A stretch of 6,964 nt of DNA from Nitriliruptoraceae bacterium (lineage in GTDB: Bacteria > Actinomycetota > Nitriliruptoria > Nitriliruptorales > Nitriliruptoraceae). The first letter of the stretch is position 1, and each line of letters starts with the position of its first letter. Of the stretch, positions 5,937 to 6,964 are shown piece by piece. The position numbers and the translations under genes are program-made. The notes below the pieces were generated by a model. That model made no database searches, was not told the DNA's origin, and saw only the letters and a list, made by a program, of their open reading frames with translations. The stretch spans positions 1 through 6,964 of the forward strand of contig SKLC01000330.1 in assembly GCA_007123425.1 (NCBI GenBank). Reading direction: 5' to 3'.

Positions 5937-5954
5937 GTACTTTGCTCGTAGGCT
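5925..5954 (+). promoter_or_regulatory. Candidate sigma-70-type promoter of the mutase gene
   Basis: The -35 candidate is TTGGAC (5925-5930, close to TTGACA). After 18 bp the -10 candidate is TAGGCT (5949-5954, TANNNT type). Transcription would begin near 5960, leaving a leader of about 20 nt that includes the ribosome binding site. The local AT content (5921-5950) is higher than its surroundings, which supports a promoter here. Confidence 0.5.
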
Positions 5955-5967
5955 GGCACCACGCGGC

Positions 5968-5973
5968 GAGGAG
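5968..5973 (+). promoter_or_regulatory. Ribosome binding site of the mutase gene
   Basis: GAGGAG ends 8 nt before the GTG at 5982 and supports this start over internal alternatives. Confidence 0.65.
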
Positions 5974-5981
5974 CGAGCACG

Positions 5982-6964
5982 GTGTCCTGGGAGCAGCAGT
6001 ACGAGCGCTGGCGCGAGCGGTACGCGCAGACGCCCGAGCGCGATGCCGACTTCACGACCCTCTCGGGGATCCCGCTCGAGCCCCTGTACGGCCCCCACAA
6101 CGTGGAGATCGATCCCGAGCGGGTGGGCTATCCGGGCGCCTATCCCTACACCCGCGGCGTCTACGCCTCGATGTATCGCACCCGTCCGTGGACCATCCGG
6201 CAGTTCGCGGGGTTCGCCGACGTGGGCGAGACCAACCGCCGCTTCCACGACCTGGTGCGGGGCGGCCAGCACGGGCTGTCGGTGGCCTTCGACATGCCCA
6301 CGCTGATGGGCCTGGACTCCGACGACCCCCGCTCGGAGGGGGAGGTCGGCCACTGTGGCGTCGCCGTCGACACGGTCGACGACATGGAGCGCCTCTTCGA
6401 CGGGCTGCCCCTGGGCGAGCTGACCACCTCGATGACGATCAACGCGCCCGCAGTCACCCTCTTCTGCATGTACGCCGTCGCTGCGGAGCAGCAGGGCTGG
6501 TCGCTGGCCGACCTCGGCGGGACCCTGCAGACCGACATGTACAAGGAGTACATCGCGCAGAAGGAGTGGCTCTTCCCGCCCGAGCCCCACCTGCGCCTCA
6601 TCGGCGACCTGATCGAGTTCTGCACGCAGCACACCCCGCGCTACCACCCGATCTCCATCTCGGGCTACCACATCCGCGAGGCCGGCTCGACCGCGGTCCA
6701 GGAGCTCGCCTACACGCTGGCCGACGGCTTCGCCTACGTCGAGCTCGGCATGGAGCGCGGCCTGCACCCCGACGAGTTCGTGCCGCGCTTCAGCTTCTTC
6801 TTCGACGCCCACATCGACTTCTTCGAGGAGATCGCCAAGTTCCGCGCGGGTCGACGCATCTGGGCGCGCTGGCTCAAGGAGCGCTACGGCGCGACCGCCG
6901 AGAAGGCGCTGCTGATGCGCTTCCACACCCAGACCGCCGGGGTGAGCCTCACCGCCCAGCAGCC
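5982..6964 (+). CDS. Acyl-CoA mutase large subunit, isobutyryl-CoA-mutase-like (3' end outside window)
   Basis: The first 327 residues of a coenzyme-B12-dependent acyl-CoA mutase of the methylmalonyl-CoA mutase superfamily, which rearranges the carbon skeleton of short-chain acyl-CoAs. The substrate TIM-barrel is present. Aligning by motif to Propionibacterium shermanii mutase with a constant offset of 14 gives Arg68, Arg73, Ser100, Ser150, Thr152, Thr181, Gln183, Tyr229, His230, Arg269 and Ser271. All are conserved CoA- or substrate-contact positions. The two specificity positions differ: Phe75 replaces Tyr89 (RQFAGF) and Gln193 replaces Arg207 (KEYIAQKEW). From published work Phe/Gln marks isobutyryl-CoA mutase (IcmA), whereas 2-hydroxyisobutyryl-CoA mutase has Ile and an Asp in place of the Ala seen at 102. 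Ethylmalonyl-CoA mutase lacks the RQFAGF form. A separate B12-binding small subunit would be expected but is not in view. The GTG start has a good ribosome binding site. Automated tools would probably call this methylmalonyl-CoA mutase. Confidence 0.92.
   Translation, partial: MSWEQQYERWRERYAQTPERDADFTTLSGIPLEPLYGPHNVEIDPERVGYPGAYPYTRGVYASMYRTRPWTIRQFAGFADVGETNRRFHDLVRGGQHGLSVAFDMPTLMGLDSDDPRSEGEVGHCGVAVDTVDDMERLFDGLPLGELTTSMTINAPAVTLFCMYAVAAEQQGWSLADLGGTLQTDMYKEYIAQKEWLFPPEPHLRLIGDLIEFCTQHTPRYHPISISGYHIREAGSTAVQELAYTLADGFAYVELGMERGLHPDEFVPRFSFFFDAHIDFFEEIAKFRAGRRIWARWLKERYGATAEKALLMRFHTQTAGVSLTAQQ

Noticed and set aside
5922..6926. Minus-strand open frame opposite the mutase gene
   Set aside because: The plus strand carries a near-complete set of mutase active-site residues; the antisense frame is His/Val/Gly-rich shadow.

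Overview
The window is a GC-rich stretch of a bacterial chromosome with GTG starts, 4-10 bp gene overlaps and Asp/Glu/Pro-rich exported proteins. It also carries a MarR regulator paired with a B12-dependent acyl-CoA mutase. This points to a high-GC actinobacterium. The strongly acidic linkers would fit a salt- or alkali-adapted lineage, but that is a guess, and no rRNA, tRNA or other taxonomic marker is present.

Layout. (1) Bases 1-626 (+) hold the 3' end of a gene for a probable exported protein with a PKD-like fold (WGDG motif). (2) Bases 667-5193 (-) hold a compact, probably single-transcript cluster of four genes, read from right to left. In order they are: a short sigma-factor-region-2-like domain followed by one membrane helix and a long acidic Glu-Pro repeat tail; a group II PLP-dependent (aromatic-L-amino-acid-type) decarboxylase; a membrane-anchored or lipoprotein GHL10-type glycoside-hydrolase-like protein; and a left-handed beta-helix O-acyltransferase. 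The first two genes overlap by 4 bp (GTGA), the next two by 10 bp, and 53 bp precede the acyltransferase. The cluster ends facing gene (1) across a 40-bp gap, where an 8-bp GC stem-loop may stop transcription from both sides. (3) Bases 5194-5375 form a 182-bp divergent intergenic region with several palindromes, including a perfect 16-mer. (4) Bases 5376-5879 (+) encode a MarR-family repressor. After 102 bp containing a perfect 12-bp palindrome over a plausible -35 box comes the 5' part of a mutase large subunit (5982 to the window end). Its active-site residues match isobutyryl-CoA mutase rather than methylmalonyl-CoA mutase.

How the parts may work together. The MarR protein probably represses the mutase through the 12-bp palindrome, linking branched- or short-chain acyl-CoA metabolism to an acyl-CoA or acid signal; this is inference from layout. 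The minus-strand cluster mixes a cytosolic amine-forming enzyme with cell-envelope and sugar-modifying proteins. Its joint purpose is unknown. The most unusual member is the sigma-region-2-like membrane protein that lacks a region 4. No mobile element, CRISPR array or RNA gene was seen. No gene-free stretch exceeds 182 bp.
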